From NCBI GenBank assembly GCA_041396965.1, contig JAWKXN010000001.1:1550001-1614000 (forward strand): 64,000 bases of DNA, given 5' to 3'. Of the stretch, positions 25,393 through 33,783 are shown one piece after another. This DNA is from Rickettsiales bacterium (GTDB lineage: Bacteria > Pseudomonadota > Alphaproteobacteria > Rickettsiales > SXRF01). Each line of letters starts with the position of its first letter. Positions within the stretch are counted from its first letter, which is position 1. Under the pieces are notes generated by a model. That model was not told where the DNA came from. It did no database searches and saw nothing but the letters and a program-made list of their open reading frames with translations. The position numbers and the translations under genes are program-made.

Positions 25393-26847
25393 ATGATAGA
25401 TAATTCTGAATACCGCTATGGAAGCGCACGTCCTGCCGATAGTTCAGATGCGCGGGCAGCAGGGTTGTTCAATAAACAACATAACTCCTTATTCGTAGGG
25501 TTCTTGGGTAATCGTCCGCTCTATTATAACGGTATGGGTGGTGTGACGCTGGTTGCTGGAGCAAGAAGCGGTAAATTCACAGATATTCTAGCCTATAGTT
25601 TATGTAGTGGTATTTGCGACTCTACCATTGTAGTACTTGACCCTAAAGGCGAAGCTGCCGCTGTTTCACATGGCAAATCCAGCTTGTTCTGGAATCCGAC
25701 TGGATTGCACGGGCTGCCACAATACCGTATCAATCCTGTAGACTACTTACATATTGATAACCCCACGTTAATTTCCGACATGATGGTGTTTTGTGAAAAT
25801 GCCATTCCACTTTCAGGCAGTAATAACGGACAGTTCTTCGAGCTGGAAGCTCGCATTTACGCCAAAGCCTTTGCCACCAGTCTCGTAGAGCAAAAAGGTG
25901 TGCTGACGTTTCCTGATTTATATCATGCTCTCAATCTCATTCCTGCAAACAATGAGGAATACCTCAACTTTGCTTATGAGATGTCAAAAAGCCGATTTGA
26001 TTTTGTTAGAAAAGCAGAACAAAAAATCGCCGCAGCACGTAATGATACAAGTGGTGGCTTTATTGGAACCATTGCTCAACTACTACAAGCCTTCGCGCCA
26101 CTTGCTGATCCAATATTGATGCGATCCGTATCACCACCTTATGACTTTTCACTATCACTACTTTGCAAGAGTGACCAAACCTACCAGCTTTACCTTATGC
26201 CGCCTGCACAATTTATCGGTGCGTGGTCATTAGTGATCAAATCAATGTTTGTCGGTGTACGGATATATAAGGAACGCACACCATCTGCGCCACAACAAAC
26301 CTATATCTTAGATGAAGCCGCAACATTAGGACACTTTCCAATGCTATCTGAGTTATTCACCATTGGCGCTGGTATAAATATACGTCCTGTTGTGGTTTAC
26401 CAATCCATCAAGCAGATGAACAATACAGTTGATTATGGTGAAAACCTGATCACCTCCAGTGCAGCTTTACAGATATATTTCGCAGCGCGTGATTATGACA
26501 CCGCCAACATGCTTTCTAAGAGGATTGGTACAGAAACACTGAACTATGATGATGAACGTTACCGCGAAGAGGCACGCCACGCCAAGAGACAAGCGGTGCA
26601 AACTTTCTTAAATGGCAATGATCCAATCCATGCTTGCCTCAATTACACGCATCACCGTGAACGTCAGGCAATGGCAGGAAAACAGGCACGGTTATTACGC
26701 TCACCAGATGAAGTGCTCAATACACCAAGAAATAAACTCTATTTGTTTGTGGACGGTTTGCCGGGAGTCTTATATGCCGACCGTAAACCATACTACCAGC
26801 AACGTTTCATGAAAGGTCGCTATAAACCAAACCCATATTATCAATAA
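25393..26847 (+). CDS. Type IV coupling protein, VirD4/TraG-like, soluble form
   Basis: This is the predicted DNA-transfer ATPase that brings the relaxosome to a type IV secretion channel. The 484-residue protein has a Walker A variant LVAGARSGKFTDIL (about residues 54-67), the strand VVLDPKGEAAAVS typical of the family, and Walker B YILDEAATLGHF. There is no N-terminal membrane anchor, so it is shorter than TraD/VirD4 proteins and may rely on a partner. The start lies after an AGG-rich leader. It is followed by two small genes on the same strand. Confidence 0.88.
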   Translation: MIDNSEYRYGSARPADSSDARAAGLFNKQHNSLFVGFLGNRPLYYNGMGGVTLVAGARSGKFTDILAYSLCSGICDSTIVVLDPKGEAAAVSHGKSSLFWNPTGLHGLPQYRINPVDYLHIDNPTLISDMMVFCENAIPLSGSNNGQFFELEARIYAKAFATSLVEQKGVLTFPDLYHALNLIPANNEEYLNFAYEMSKSRFDFVRKAEQKIAAARNDTSGGFIGTIAQLLQAFAPLADPILMRSVSPPYDFSLSLLCKSDQTYQLYLMPPAQFIGAWSLVIKSMFVGVRIYKERTPSAPQQTYILDEAATLGHFPMLSELFTIGAGINIRPVVVYQSIKQMNNTVDYGENLITSSAALQIYFAARDYDTANMLSKRIGTETLNYDDERYREEARHAKRQAVQTFLNGNDPIHACLNYTHHRERQAMAGKQARLLRSPDEVLNTPRNKLYLFVDGLPGVLYADRKPYYQQRFMKGRYKPNPYYQ

Positions 26848-26863
26848 AACAGACGGAGGATGT

Positions 26864-27151
26864 ATGAATGACAGTAAAAACATTACACCAACATTTAATG
26901 CTCAAGCAAATGGAACATCTAAATCTGTTTCTGATCCAGTCTCCAAAGCAGAACTGGATGCACGTATAAGCCAGCGTGAAACACCAAAACCACAATATAA
27001 CCTTACGCCCGATGGCGCGGAATATTCTGACCTGAAGAATAAACTCGCAAAGGAAAACGAGCAGCGCATCCAATTTATTCAGAAACGACTGAATGATCTG
27101 GAAAATACCGCCACACGTGATTTTAATCATGCACGGAAACTAGAAAGGTAA
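26864..27151 (+). CDS. Small hypothetical protein after the coupling protein
   Basis: The 95-residue protein starts four bases after a GGAGG ribosome site and 16 bases past the coupling-protein stop, so the two are in one operon. It is hydrophilic, with a disordered N-terminal half and a predicted helix in LKNKLAKENEQRIQFIQKRLNDLENT. No domain is recognised. A role as a partner of the coupling protein is only suggested by position. Confidence 0.6.
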   Translation: MNDSKNITPTFNAQANGTSKSVSDPVSKAELDARISQRETPKPQYNLTPDGAEYSDLKNKLAKENEQRIQFIQKRLNDLENTATRDFNHARKLER

Positions 27152-27153
27152 AT

Positions 27154-27183
27154 TTGCATTGCTCAGGGGGATTATTTTATAAT
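27154..27183 (+). promoter_or_regulatory. Sigma-70-like promoter giving a leaderless start
   Basis: TTGCAT (27154-27159), an 18-base spacer and a perfect TATAAT (27178-27183) precede the ATG at 27190 by six bases. Transcription would start at or beside the ATG. No Shine-Dalgarno sequence is present there. Confidence 0.5.
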
Positions 27184-27189
27184 ACCTCT

Positions 27190-27462
27190 ATGACTAAGTT
27201 TATGACAGAAAAAGAAATAGAAGAATGGCTGGTGCTGGAGCGGCACGATATTACACTACCAGATGGTACGATCCACAGCATAAATGCTGATCGGGTGTTC
27301 TGGAATGCGTTTAATTTTATTCGTGACTATAGCAGTCTTTCAATGGAGGATGTGGTGCGACTAACCCGCCGCACCATGATAAGCAAAAATTGTGATTTTG
27401 AAGCTGGGCTAAAATGTATTATCACTGCGGCATATAGAGAGATAATGAAGCCTCTCTCGTAA
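27190..27462 (+). CDS. Small acidic hypothetical protein
   Basis: The frame opens at 27154, but the first 12 codons contain the probable promoter, so the ATG at 27190 is chosen (a second ATG is at 27202). The 90-residue product reads MTKFMTEKEIEEWLVLERHDITLPDG... and ends in a helical stretch IITAAYREIMKPLS. I do not recognise it. It overlaps the convergent gene at 27422 by 41 bases. Confidence 0.5.
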   Translation: MTKFMTEKEIEEWLVLERHDITLPDGTIHSINADRVFWNAFNFIRDYSSLSMEDVVRLTRRTMISKNCDFEAGLKCIITAAYREIMKPLS

Positions 27463-27658
27463 CGGGAGACTGTAAGCCCCCCGTTTTAACGGTGTTATCT
27501 GTATTATCGGTGCATGAGCCAAGTAAGGCAAGGATAAAGAATATAGCAATCGCTATTCCTACCCATTCACAAAATGTATCAAATGAGCTTTTTTGTGGGG
27601 GTTTCTTTTTGAAATAATGGACTGAACCTTGATAATCATATTCTGGTTTCTTTGGCAT
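27422..27658 (-). CDS. Small single-span membrane protein
   Basis: The start at 27658 is six bases after AAGGAG. The 78-residue protein has a basic, Tyr-rich N-terminus (MPKKPEYDYQGSVHYFKKKPPQ), one membrane helix (WVGIAIAIFFILALLGSC, about residues 32-49) and a short polar tail. The Cys at the end of the helix could be lipid-modified, although the protein is not a classic lipoprotein. It belongs to a run of small minus-strand membrane genes in the element. Confidence 0.6.
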   Translation of the reverse strand: MPKKPEYDYQGSVHYFKKKPPQKSSFDTFCEWVGIAIAIFFILALLGSCTDNTDNTVKTGGLQSPVTREASLSLYMPQ

Positions 27659-27700
27659 AATCATCTCCTTTTGGTTAGTTTGAAATAGTTAAAATTTTGG

Positions 27701-28000
27701 TTAAGCAAAACGGGTCAGTAGGGCAATAGCCCCAAAGATTAAGGCTGTTCCTATAGTGGCGCGTGCTCCAAAAAATATAACCAAGAAGCATGCAGGCCAC
27801 AGGGCTAGACTAGCGAGTTCTGCCGCAGATTCTCCACCATAATTGCTAGCAGCATATCCCTTTACGAAATCATTCAGGGCATTGTGCATCGGCCCTGTGC
27901 CTATGAAGGTTGCAATAGCAGCCAACGTATCAGCAAGCCCTTGCATGGAACTCATAAAGATATTATGTCCGGCTTGTTTATGTTTTTTCTGTTCTAACAT
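27701..28000 (-). CDS. Small membrane protein, two or three spans
   Basis: The ATG at 28000 follows GGGGGTGAG, a strong ribosome site; the in-frame GTG at 28006 overlaps it. The 99-residue protein has hydrophobic stretches at about residues 20-38 and 66-96 (LWPACFLVIFFGARATIGTALIFGAIALLTRFA). It has the size and hydropathy of a VirB2/VirB3-like or entry-exclusion type protein, but no signature is seen and I do not assign it. A palindrome with the element's repeated motif lies just upstream. Confidence 0.55.
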   Translation of the reverse strand: MLEQKKHKQAGHNIFMSSMQGLADTLAAIATFIGTGPMHNALNDFVKGYAASNYGGESAAELASLALWPACFLVIFFGARATIGTALIFGAIALLTRFA

Positions 28001-28040
28001 TCTCACCCCCTTTCGTTGAGTAAGTTAATTTATACACGAT

Positions 28041-28066
28041 CCCCAGATGTCCATCTGGGGGATAAG
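28041..28066. promoter_or_regulatory. Second copy of the element operator motif
   Basis: CCCCAGATG and CATCTGGGG (28041-28060) form a near-perfect 20-base palindrome, and CCATCTGGGGGATAAG (28051-28066) is identical to the reversed right arm of the palindrome at 25288-25332. It lies 41 bases upstream of the gene that starts at 28000. Confidence 0.6.
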
Positions 28067-28107
28067 CAGAAAAAGGCGATGCCATATGTGCAGCACCGCC
28101 TTTATTC

Positions 28108-28617
28108 TCATGTTGCTGGTGGATTATTGTCGTTTGCCGCCTTGCCACGCGGCCCCCAGAAAAATGCTTCTGCTGGGAAAGATGCACGTAAGATGGTAGC
28201 GAGGACGCGTACTCTTTCCTTAGCTTCCGCCCGCACACGTGGCTTTACACTGGCAGAGCATGGGGTACGGCAAAACTCTCTTATCCAATTATAGATAGTC
28301 AGGTTAGCGGCAATTACTTCCTCATCTGTGCCGTTAAAAAGAGTATTCTCATCAATATCAAAGACAGATGTATTCAAAAGAACTTCTTTGCCGTTCTCAT
28401 CAATGATAGAGCCTTTATAGGCGACATATTCATTGCATATGTAATGAATCCAATCAGCCGCTTCAATATTCTGTTGATAGCAAAAATCACGCACATCACG
28501 GATGAATTCAGGATTCTTTAGTTCCTCATCCGTCACCAAATGGCTTGTGATACGATAATCATAGCCGTAGGCGGTGATTAAAAATGCGGTACTTTCTGAT
28601 TTGTTGGTATATGGCAT
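28108..28617 (-). CDS. Hypothetical element protein
   Basis: The ATG at 28617 is seven bases after AAGGAG. The 169-residue soluble, acidic protein opens MPYTNKSESTAFLITAYGYDYRI and ends with a basic helix (KPRVRAEAKERVRVLATILRASF) and a GKAANDNNPPAT tail, an ending often seen in alphaproteobacterial proteins. There is no recognisable domain. It precedes the two membrane genes on the same strand, with the operator-like palindrome between. Confidence 0.55.
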   Translation of the reverse strand: MPYTNKSESTAFLITAYGYDYRITSHLVTDEELKNPEFIRDVRDFCYQQNIEAADWIHYICNEYVAYKGSIIDENGKEVLLNTSVFDIDENTLFNGTDEEVIAANLTIYNWIREFCRTPCSASVKPRVRAEAKERVRVLATILRASFPAEAFFWGPRGKAANDNNPPAT

Positions 28618-28733
28618 GGTTTTACTCCTTTTCATTTTCTGAAATTTGGGCAAAGCTTCTCCGTTCACGCCTAAGGCGTGTCTGAAAAAAATGCGGTGAT
28701 ATTTATTGATTAAGTGATTTTAGAACTGCGCCT

Positions 28734-28856
28734 TTACGGTGGCGAGTTCATGTGAACGATAATGTAGACCACCATCATGACAAGCCATAGCGGAATGCTT
28801 AGCTTCAAAGAAAAGCTGAAAGACAATTTTACTGGTTGTTTATGGAATTTTTTCAT
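28734..28856 (-). CDS. 40-residue membrane peptide
   Basis: The frame reads MKKFHKQPVKLSFSFSLKLS followed by IPLWLVMMVVYIIVHMNSPP: a basic N-terminus and one hydrophobic helix. The start is seven bases after the end of the tiny frame at 28864, so the two may be coupled. It is too short for length-based calling; the charge and hydropathy pattern support it as a small membrane protein. Confidence 0.45.
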   Translation of the reverse strand: MKKFHKQPVKLSFSFSLKLSIPLWLVMMVVYIIVHMNSPP

Positions 28857-28863
28857 CTTTAAT

Positions 28864-28932
28864 TTACTCCATGCGTGCAATCTCTGCGTCGGTAAAATTT
28901 TCTGGGAAGTAGTTTGGTATTTGTCTTGTCAT
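28864..28932 (-). CDS. 22-residue leader-like frame
   Basis: The ATG at 28932 follows ATAAGGA. The frame reads MTRQIPNYFPENFTDAEIARME and stop. Past the TAA the frame continues IKDEKIP and then stops, so a former CAA-to-TAA change is possible. It could be a coupling leader for the membrane peptide or a worn gene. Confidence 0.3.
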   Translation of the reverse strand: MTRQIPNYFPENFTDAEIARME

Positions 28933-29162
28933 AGTTTTTTCCTTATCCGATTAACTATGACTTCATTGTATAGGGATAGCGGGAAAGGCTGTACTCGTGC
29001 TAAAGTTATCTAATTTTTGTAATTATTATCAATGTATTACGCAATATTTCTGGCTAAAGAATGAGGTTTCGCACGAGAAATCCACTCGCCCAAGGCGAAG
29101 AAAGTCTTTTTTTTCATAATGTAGGCACTTATAATACCATTTCAATTACAGTGGAGATTCTT

Positions 29163-30197
29163 ATGTCAGAACAGATTAAACGCGCAGTCATTATTGGAAT
29201 CGACCATTATCCAGCTCCTTACAGACTTTATGGTTGCGCGTATGATGCTAGAAATCTGTATGATATTTTGTCTTGCCATGACCATAAAAATAACCCTACG
29301 AAACGCGGCAAACCTAATTTTGATTGTACCTTGCTAACCAGTGCATCTGACAGTCGCCCTGTGATATCTCAACATATATCTTCTGCCATCAGCGAGTTAT
29401 TTTCTAAAGAAGCAGATTCAGTCCTGTTTTATTTTTCAGGGCATAGCAAGTATAATCGAGCATTGTCCAAAGGTTATTTTATCCCGCAGGATATTCCCAA
29501 AGGCGACACAGGGGTAAGTTTTGATTTTTTGATGGATTTGGCAAATACAGCCTATCCACGCATCAAATCTACCACCATTATCATTGATAGCTGCAATTCT
29601 GGTGCAATGGGAGAAGGTTATACGGGTTCCATGGATATTATGCCTTCCACTATCGGTACAGGCGTTACCATTTTAACATCGGCAGATAAAAAGGACGCTG
29701 CTAGAGAAGATAATATCTCAGGCGGGTTCTTCTCCAGCATCATTACCGATGGTCTGCGTGGTAGTGCGGCAGACCTGTTAGGGAACGTAACTCCAGCGTC
29801 TCTTTACTCACATGCGGATCATTTATTACGCGCCTCTGATCAACGCCCAATTTACAAGGCTAATGTAAAATCTTTTGTGGTATTACGGCAATGCCAGCCA
29901 AGAATGGATGTGGATATTTTATATGATCTTCCTGCTCTGTTTCCTGAACCTGATGAAGTATTTCCACTGAATCAAACATTTGAACCAGATAAGAATGCGT
30001 ATGGTCGTAAACAAGACAGTCAACCTGATCCCCAAAACACTACGATATTTGCAAAACTTCAAGTTTGCAATCGTCATGGGTTGATTGTACCCGTGGATGC
30101 AGACCATATGTATTACGCCGCCATGAACGAAACGGGCTGCCGCCTTACACAACTAGGCAAGCATTACCGATTTTTAGCAGAGAAGAACCGCTTATGA
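29163..30197 (+). CDS. Caspase-like (C14) peptidase with C-terminal winged-helix-like domain
   Basis: The ATG at 29163 follows GGAGATTCTT; the frame open from 29061 lacks a site. The 344-residue protein begins with the caspase fold (KRAVIIGIDHY, LYGCAYDARNLYDIL). It has the catalytic His94 in FYFSGHSK and Cys144 in IIIDSCNSGAMGE. Residues 293-340 (FAKLQVCNRHGLIVPV ... CRLTQLGKHYRFL) look like a winged helix. Bacterial caspase-fold proteases act in abortive defences and programmed death. The stop overlaps the next gene's ATG by four bases, so the two products are made together. Confidence 0.88.
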   Translation: MSEQIKRAVIIGIDHYPAPYRLYGCAYDARNLYDILSCHDHKNNPTKRGKPNFDCTLLTSASDSRPVISQHISSAISELFSKEADSVLFYFSGHSKYNRALSKGYFIPQDIPKGDTGVSFDFLMDLANTAYPRIKSTTIIIDSCNSGAMGEGYTGSMDIMPSTIGTGVTILTSADKKDAAREDNISGGFFSSIITDGLRGSAADLLGNVTPASLYSHADHLLRASDQRPIYKANVKSFVVLRQCQPRMDVDILYDLPALFPEPDEVFPLNQTFEPDKNAYGRKQDSQPDPQNTTIFAKLQVCNRHGLIVPVDADHMYYAAMNETGCRLTQLGKHYRFLAEKNRL

Positions 30198-31615
30198 TGC
30201 AGCTATGGAATCAACGTCACGAGATTGCCGAGCGTTTTCATAACAAACTCTTTCAGCTTGCATATAAGAACTCACGGTTTTTGCGCAGGCGCATTTTACG
30301 ATTGCTGGAAAAAAACGCCTTTTCTGCGTTGGTTGTGTTTCTAGAGATCATTGAGATGCTGTTCTTTTTCGTTCTGTTAATAATCTTATTGCATCTTCCA
30401 AATTTTCATGATTATAGCATGGGTACCCAAGCTGTGCTGCTTTCTGTGCTATCCGCAATTTTCTTTTTATGCATGGCTGCGTTCAAGAAAATACCCATTC
30501 AGATTGAGCAGAAAATGCGCCGTGATAAACAGGCAAGCAAGATATATGCGTCACTTGATAAGGATATGCCAAAAGATTTTATCTTTTACATACGGCGTTT
30601 TTTCTCTGATACAGGCATGTCCGTGCAGCTTGATACGCCTTGGTATATGAGTTTCAGCTTATCAGCAACAATGAGCAGCAATGCCTCGCTTGAGACATTT
30701 CTTGTTAAAGCGTCTCCTAAAGATATGCCAATGATTAAAATCGGTGGAAATCGTAACTCCAGAGATTTTGGGATAGGAACGCGTTATTATGAACAGGAAG
30801 ATGATCATGGCTCGGACGAAGAGACCACCAGAAAACGTGACCGTTGGTTTGAGGCCTTTAAGAAACTGGCCTTAGCTAGCAAACGGATCATTGTGTTGCC
30901 TTTTGCACAAAAAGATTCATCACTGCTTGATGAAATTCACTGGCTCAAAACCTATGATTTGTTAGAAAAAACCATCTTTATTATGCCACCTAAAGGCAAG
31001 GTTAAGCTATATGACCGTGATATATCGGAATGTTGTCATACCTATACAACAAAAGCGATATGGCAGGAAAGCCAGAAAGCAATCAAGCAGGCAACGGGCA
31101 TCAACCTGCCAGACTACCGATCATCTGGTGGGTTTATCAGCGTTAAAAATGACATTGGCTATTTAACCACTTCACCAAGCGGAAGAAACTGGAAGTCACC
31201 CTCTACTTTGCGGGCGATGATGCAAGGCACATTGCAGTTAAAGCCATTTTATGCCGCCTGTCATTTTACTATGCGACAGTTAAAGTATTTATTTAAGGCC
31301 TTTATTATCAGTCTTATTGCAGCGTTTATGGTGTATGATAACCCCACCGATCAAATCGCTCCTCTTCTATGGATGTTAGGCTTGTTTATACTGGCAACAT
31401 TACACAATGTGATGGCGAGTTTTAACAGAATAGGCACAGTCACAGCTATGATATTGCTAGTACCGTTTTACATTATTTTATTATTCAAACCAGTATCAGA
31501 TTCAGTGAGAGTCCTGTTTCATATTCTAACATTTATTACTCCCATTTTACTGGCTTATCTACTCTATACATTCGCAGCCAAGAAGCCTATAGCGGCTCAG
31601 GAGGTGAAGACTTAG
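30194..31615 (+). CDS. Multi-span membrane protein with TIR-like central domain, partner of the caspase
   Basis: The 473-residue protein has two N-terminal membrane helices (about 46-66 and 78-98), a soluble domain (about 110-340) and four C-terminal helices (about 366-382, 388-406, 414-430, 438-460). The soluble part has a TIR-like pattern: FIFYIRRFFSDTG near 129-141, an alpha helix ending WFEAFKKLALASKRIIVLPF, then LLDEIHWL with Glu247 where the catalytic Glu would fall, and KTIFIMPP. This is inference from pattern. It could be the membrane-damaging effector, released or triggered by the caspase. Its end overlaps the convergent ankyrin gene by 29 bases. Confidence 0.75.
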   Translation: MMQLWNQRHEIAERFHNKLFQLAYKNSRFLRRRILRLLEKNAFSALVVFLEIIEMLFFFVLLIILLHLPNFHDYSMGTQAVLLSVLSAIFFLCMAAFKKIPIQIEQKMRRDKQASKIYASLDKDMPKDFIFYIRRFFSDTGMSVQLDTPWYMSFSLSATMSSNASLETFLVKASPKDMPMIKIGGNRNSRDFGIGTRYYEQEDDHGSDEETTRKRDRWFEAFKKLALASKRIIVLPFAQKDSSLLDEIHWLKTYDLLEKTIFIMPPKGKVKLYDRDISECCHTYTTKAIWQESQKAIKQATGINLPDYRSSGGFISVKNDIGYLTTSPSGRNWKSPSTLRAMMQGTLQLKPFYAACHFTMRQLKYLFKAFIISLIAAFMVYDNPTDQIAPLLWMLGLFILATLHNVMASFNRIGTVTAMILLVPFYIILLFKPVSDSVRVLFHILTFITPILLAYLLYTFAAKKPIAAQEVKT

Positions 31616-33005
31616 AGCCCAGAGGCGTTAACCCCATTTCTTTTATGCGAGCTTCAATCGGCGCACTGACTAAACTCGGTTCCAAACCTTTACGTTCCAG
31701 CGCATCCATCGCCATAAAAAACATGGCGGCGTGGGCATCATGCGACAATTGCACGATTGGATTACAAAAATCTTTATAATTCCGTGCAAGCTGGCATAAA
31801 TCAGATGCAAACTGATAGTCATGATTCAAAATAGCGGGGTCAAGCTTGGCTTGAGCTTTGCTATAGCGCAATTCAATCTCTTCGACTGATATATTTTCAG
31901 CGTCCGCTAATTCCTGAAATAGAGGGACTAAAACATCATGTTTTTCTGCCGTCATCACTTCCATACATAAGTGATTCGCATGACGCGCAATATAATGCAA
32001 CGATGTCATACCCGTATTGTGATCTTGTGCGTTAATATCTGCCCCATTTACCAGAGCTTTGATCATGTCTAATGGATGCCCATCTTCGGCAGCATTCAGA
32101 AGCGCGTTATCATAGTCGTTAGAAATCTGGTTTAACTTTCTCTTTATTATTGCTTTGGTTATGTCTGATGCGATATCATCTATGGCATCATAGTTAAATA
32201 ACCTACTGTTATTCATTAATATATTGTTTATTTGTCGTTTTGTCAAATTTGCGGTTTCTTCCTGAATATGATCAGGATGTGTAACAATATTAGCAAAAAA
32301 ACGCTCCACCAGATCCTGTGATCGAACAATGCTAAAACGCTTGTTTGCCTCATCCAGAGCAAGCAGCAGGCTGATACGATCATTATTTTCTGCCCGCATA
32401 ACTAAGAATAGTGCATCATCTTTGCACTCTAACGCCCCTAAATAGGTGCGTTCGTCATCATGCTTTCCATGATCCAGCCTGTTTTTATAATCAAGAACAT
32501 TCTCACTTTTTCCTTTATAATATACGCACTCCTGAAAGAGAATATTGAGGTGATGTTTTCTGAATTCCTTGTGTAAAATAACATGGCTGATTAGCGCCTG
32601 ATTATCAGCGTGACCTTCATGAAAATAAACACCTTCCAACGCTTTGATTTGCTCCAATGCCAAGATGGGGTTACGCTTAGTGCTAGTGTCTACATTGATA
32701 TTGGTCATATACGCATCTAACTGACCTTGTTGCAAATAGCATGCGTGCTCAAGAAACGCCTGATAAATATCTAAATCTATGTTATTAGGTGTGACAACCT
32801 GCTGTATAAAACGCCTAAACCGCTCATATTCAAGAAATGGGCGACTTGAGTCCATGCTGGAGACAGTATCAATCTTATCAAATAGCTGCTGAAGCGTGTT
32901 GTGCTCCCTTGTATCAGAGTGACCGAGGCATAGGCGATGCATCAAGCCATGAAGAACTAGCACGCGGATGCGTGTGATGCGGTGATCAGAAGCAGAATGT
33001 GACAT
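31587..33005 (-). CDS. Ankyrin-repeat protein
   Basis: This is a 472-residue soluble protein. A clear ankyrin stretch lies at about residues 300-345 (LLNAAEDGHPLDMIKALVNGADINAQDHNTGMTSLHYIARHAN). The N-terminal 290 residues are helical and unrecognised, as is the C-terminal 120. Ankyrin proteins on mobile elements often mediate protein contacts or act as effectors. It converges on the caspase/TIR-like pair with overlapping 3' ends, so it may belong to the same cargo set. There is no signal peptide. Confidence 0.75.
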   Translation of the reverse strand: MSHSASDHRITRIRVLVLHGLMHRLCLGHSDTREHNTLQQLFDKIDTVSSMDSSRPFLEYERFRRFIQQVVTPNNIDLDIYQAFLEHACYLQQGQLDAYMTNINVDTSTKRNPILALEQIKALEGVYFHEGHADNQALISHVILHKEFRKHHLNILFQECVYYKGKSENVLDYKNRLDHGKHDDERTYLGALECKDDALFLVMRAENNDRISLLLALDEANKRFSIVRSQDLVERFFANIVTHPDHIQEETANLTKRQINNILMNNSRLFNYDAIDDIASDITKAIIKRKLNQISNDYDNALLNAAEDGHPLDMIKALVNGADINAQDHNTGMTSLHYIARHANHLCMEVMTAEKHDVLVPLFQELADAENISVEEIELRYSKAQAKLDPAILNHDYQFASDLCQLARNYKDFCNPIVQLSHDAHAAMFFMAMDALERKGLEPSLVSAPIEARIKEMGLTPLGSKSSPPEPL

Positions 33006-33063
33006 GCAGACTTACTAATAACCCTTTGTCATAATTGCAATCTTTTTATGCCTGCCTAACTCA

Positions 33064-33633
33064 TTACTCCAATCCCAATCTTTTAAACCCCCGCCGTAGC
33101 GTCAGGGGTGATACGCGGCATAATCTGGCAGCATCGTCTATGTGCCTGCCTTTCTGGGTAATCAAGCGGTGAGCGCAACGAATACGACATTCACTGAGCT
33201 TAAATGGACGACCTAAATGCTTGCCCGCATTACGTGCCTTATTCAGCCCAAGCATAGTACGCTCTATATTGATGTTGCGTTCAAATTCACCAACAACCCC
33301 TAATATTTGCGCCAACATTTTTCCGCTGTTGGTGGATGTATCAATGCCATCAGAAATAGAGACAAAGGAAATATTCTTCGCGGATAATGTATCCAGCACA
33401 TCGCATAGGTAGGTTAATGACCGTGCCAAACGATCCAGCTTCCACACGACCAGTGTATCATGGGGTTTAAGAGCATTAAGAGCCTGCTCCAAACCTGTTC
33501 TTTCCGTGTTAACTGCACTCACACCATCATCGGTAAAAATCTGGTTGCATCCTGCTTGCTGTAATATTTTCACCTGTTGTGCGGTAGATTGCCGCGATGA
33601 TGAAACACGGGCATAACCGATCTTCTTGCTCAT
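33064..33633 (-). CDS. Small serine recombinase (resolvase/invertase type)
   Basis: The 189-residue protein matches the Tn3-resolvase/DNA-invertase family: KIGYARVSSSRQSTAQQ with catalytic Ser, VVWKLDRLARS, IGVVGEFERNI-type segment (here LGVVGEFERNINIERT) and a C-terminal helix-turn-helix (HIDDAARLCRVSPLTLRRGFKRL). No paired inverted target sites were recognised nearby. It is distinct from the large integrase at 22829 and may resolve element multimers or mark an earlier nested insertion. Confidence 0.93.
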   Translation of the reverse strand: MSKKIGYARVSSSRQSTAQQVKILQQAGCNQIFTDDGVSAVNTERTGLEQALNALKPHDTLVVWKLDRLARSLTYLCDVLDTLSAKNISFVSISDGIDTSTNSGKMLAQILGVVGEFERNINIERTMLGLNKARNAGKHLGRPFKLSECRIRCAHRLITQKGRHIDDAARLCRVSPLTLRRGFKRLGLE

Positions 33634-33783
33634 TATTTGTTCCTTGCATTTTCATAAGGGAAGGCTTTTGTTTTTTCATAATTTCAATCCTTTATTGCTA
33701 AAGTTGATACCGAAAACCTTTGTATTTGGATTTAGGTTTTACATATTCAATGACTTCTCCTATAGTTTCATAAACCTTCGTTT

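Noticed and set aside
29061..29162. Longer caspase start from 29061
   Set aside because: The first codons are not conserved-looking and lack a ribosome site; 29163 follows GGAG.
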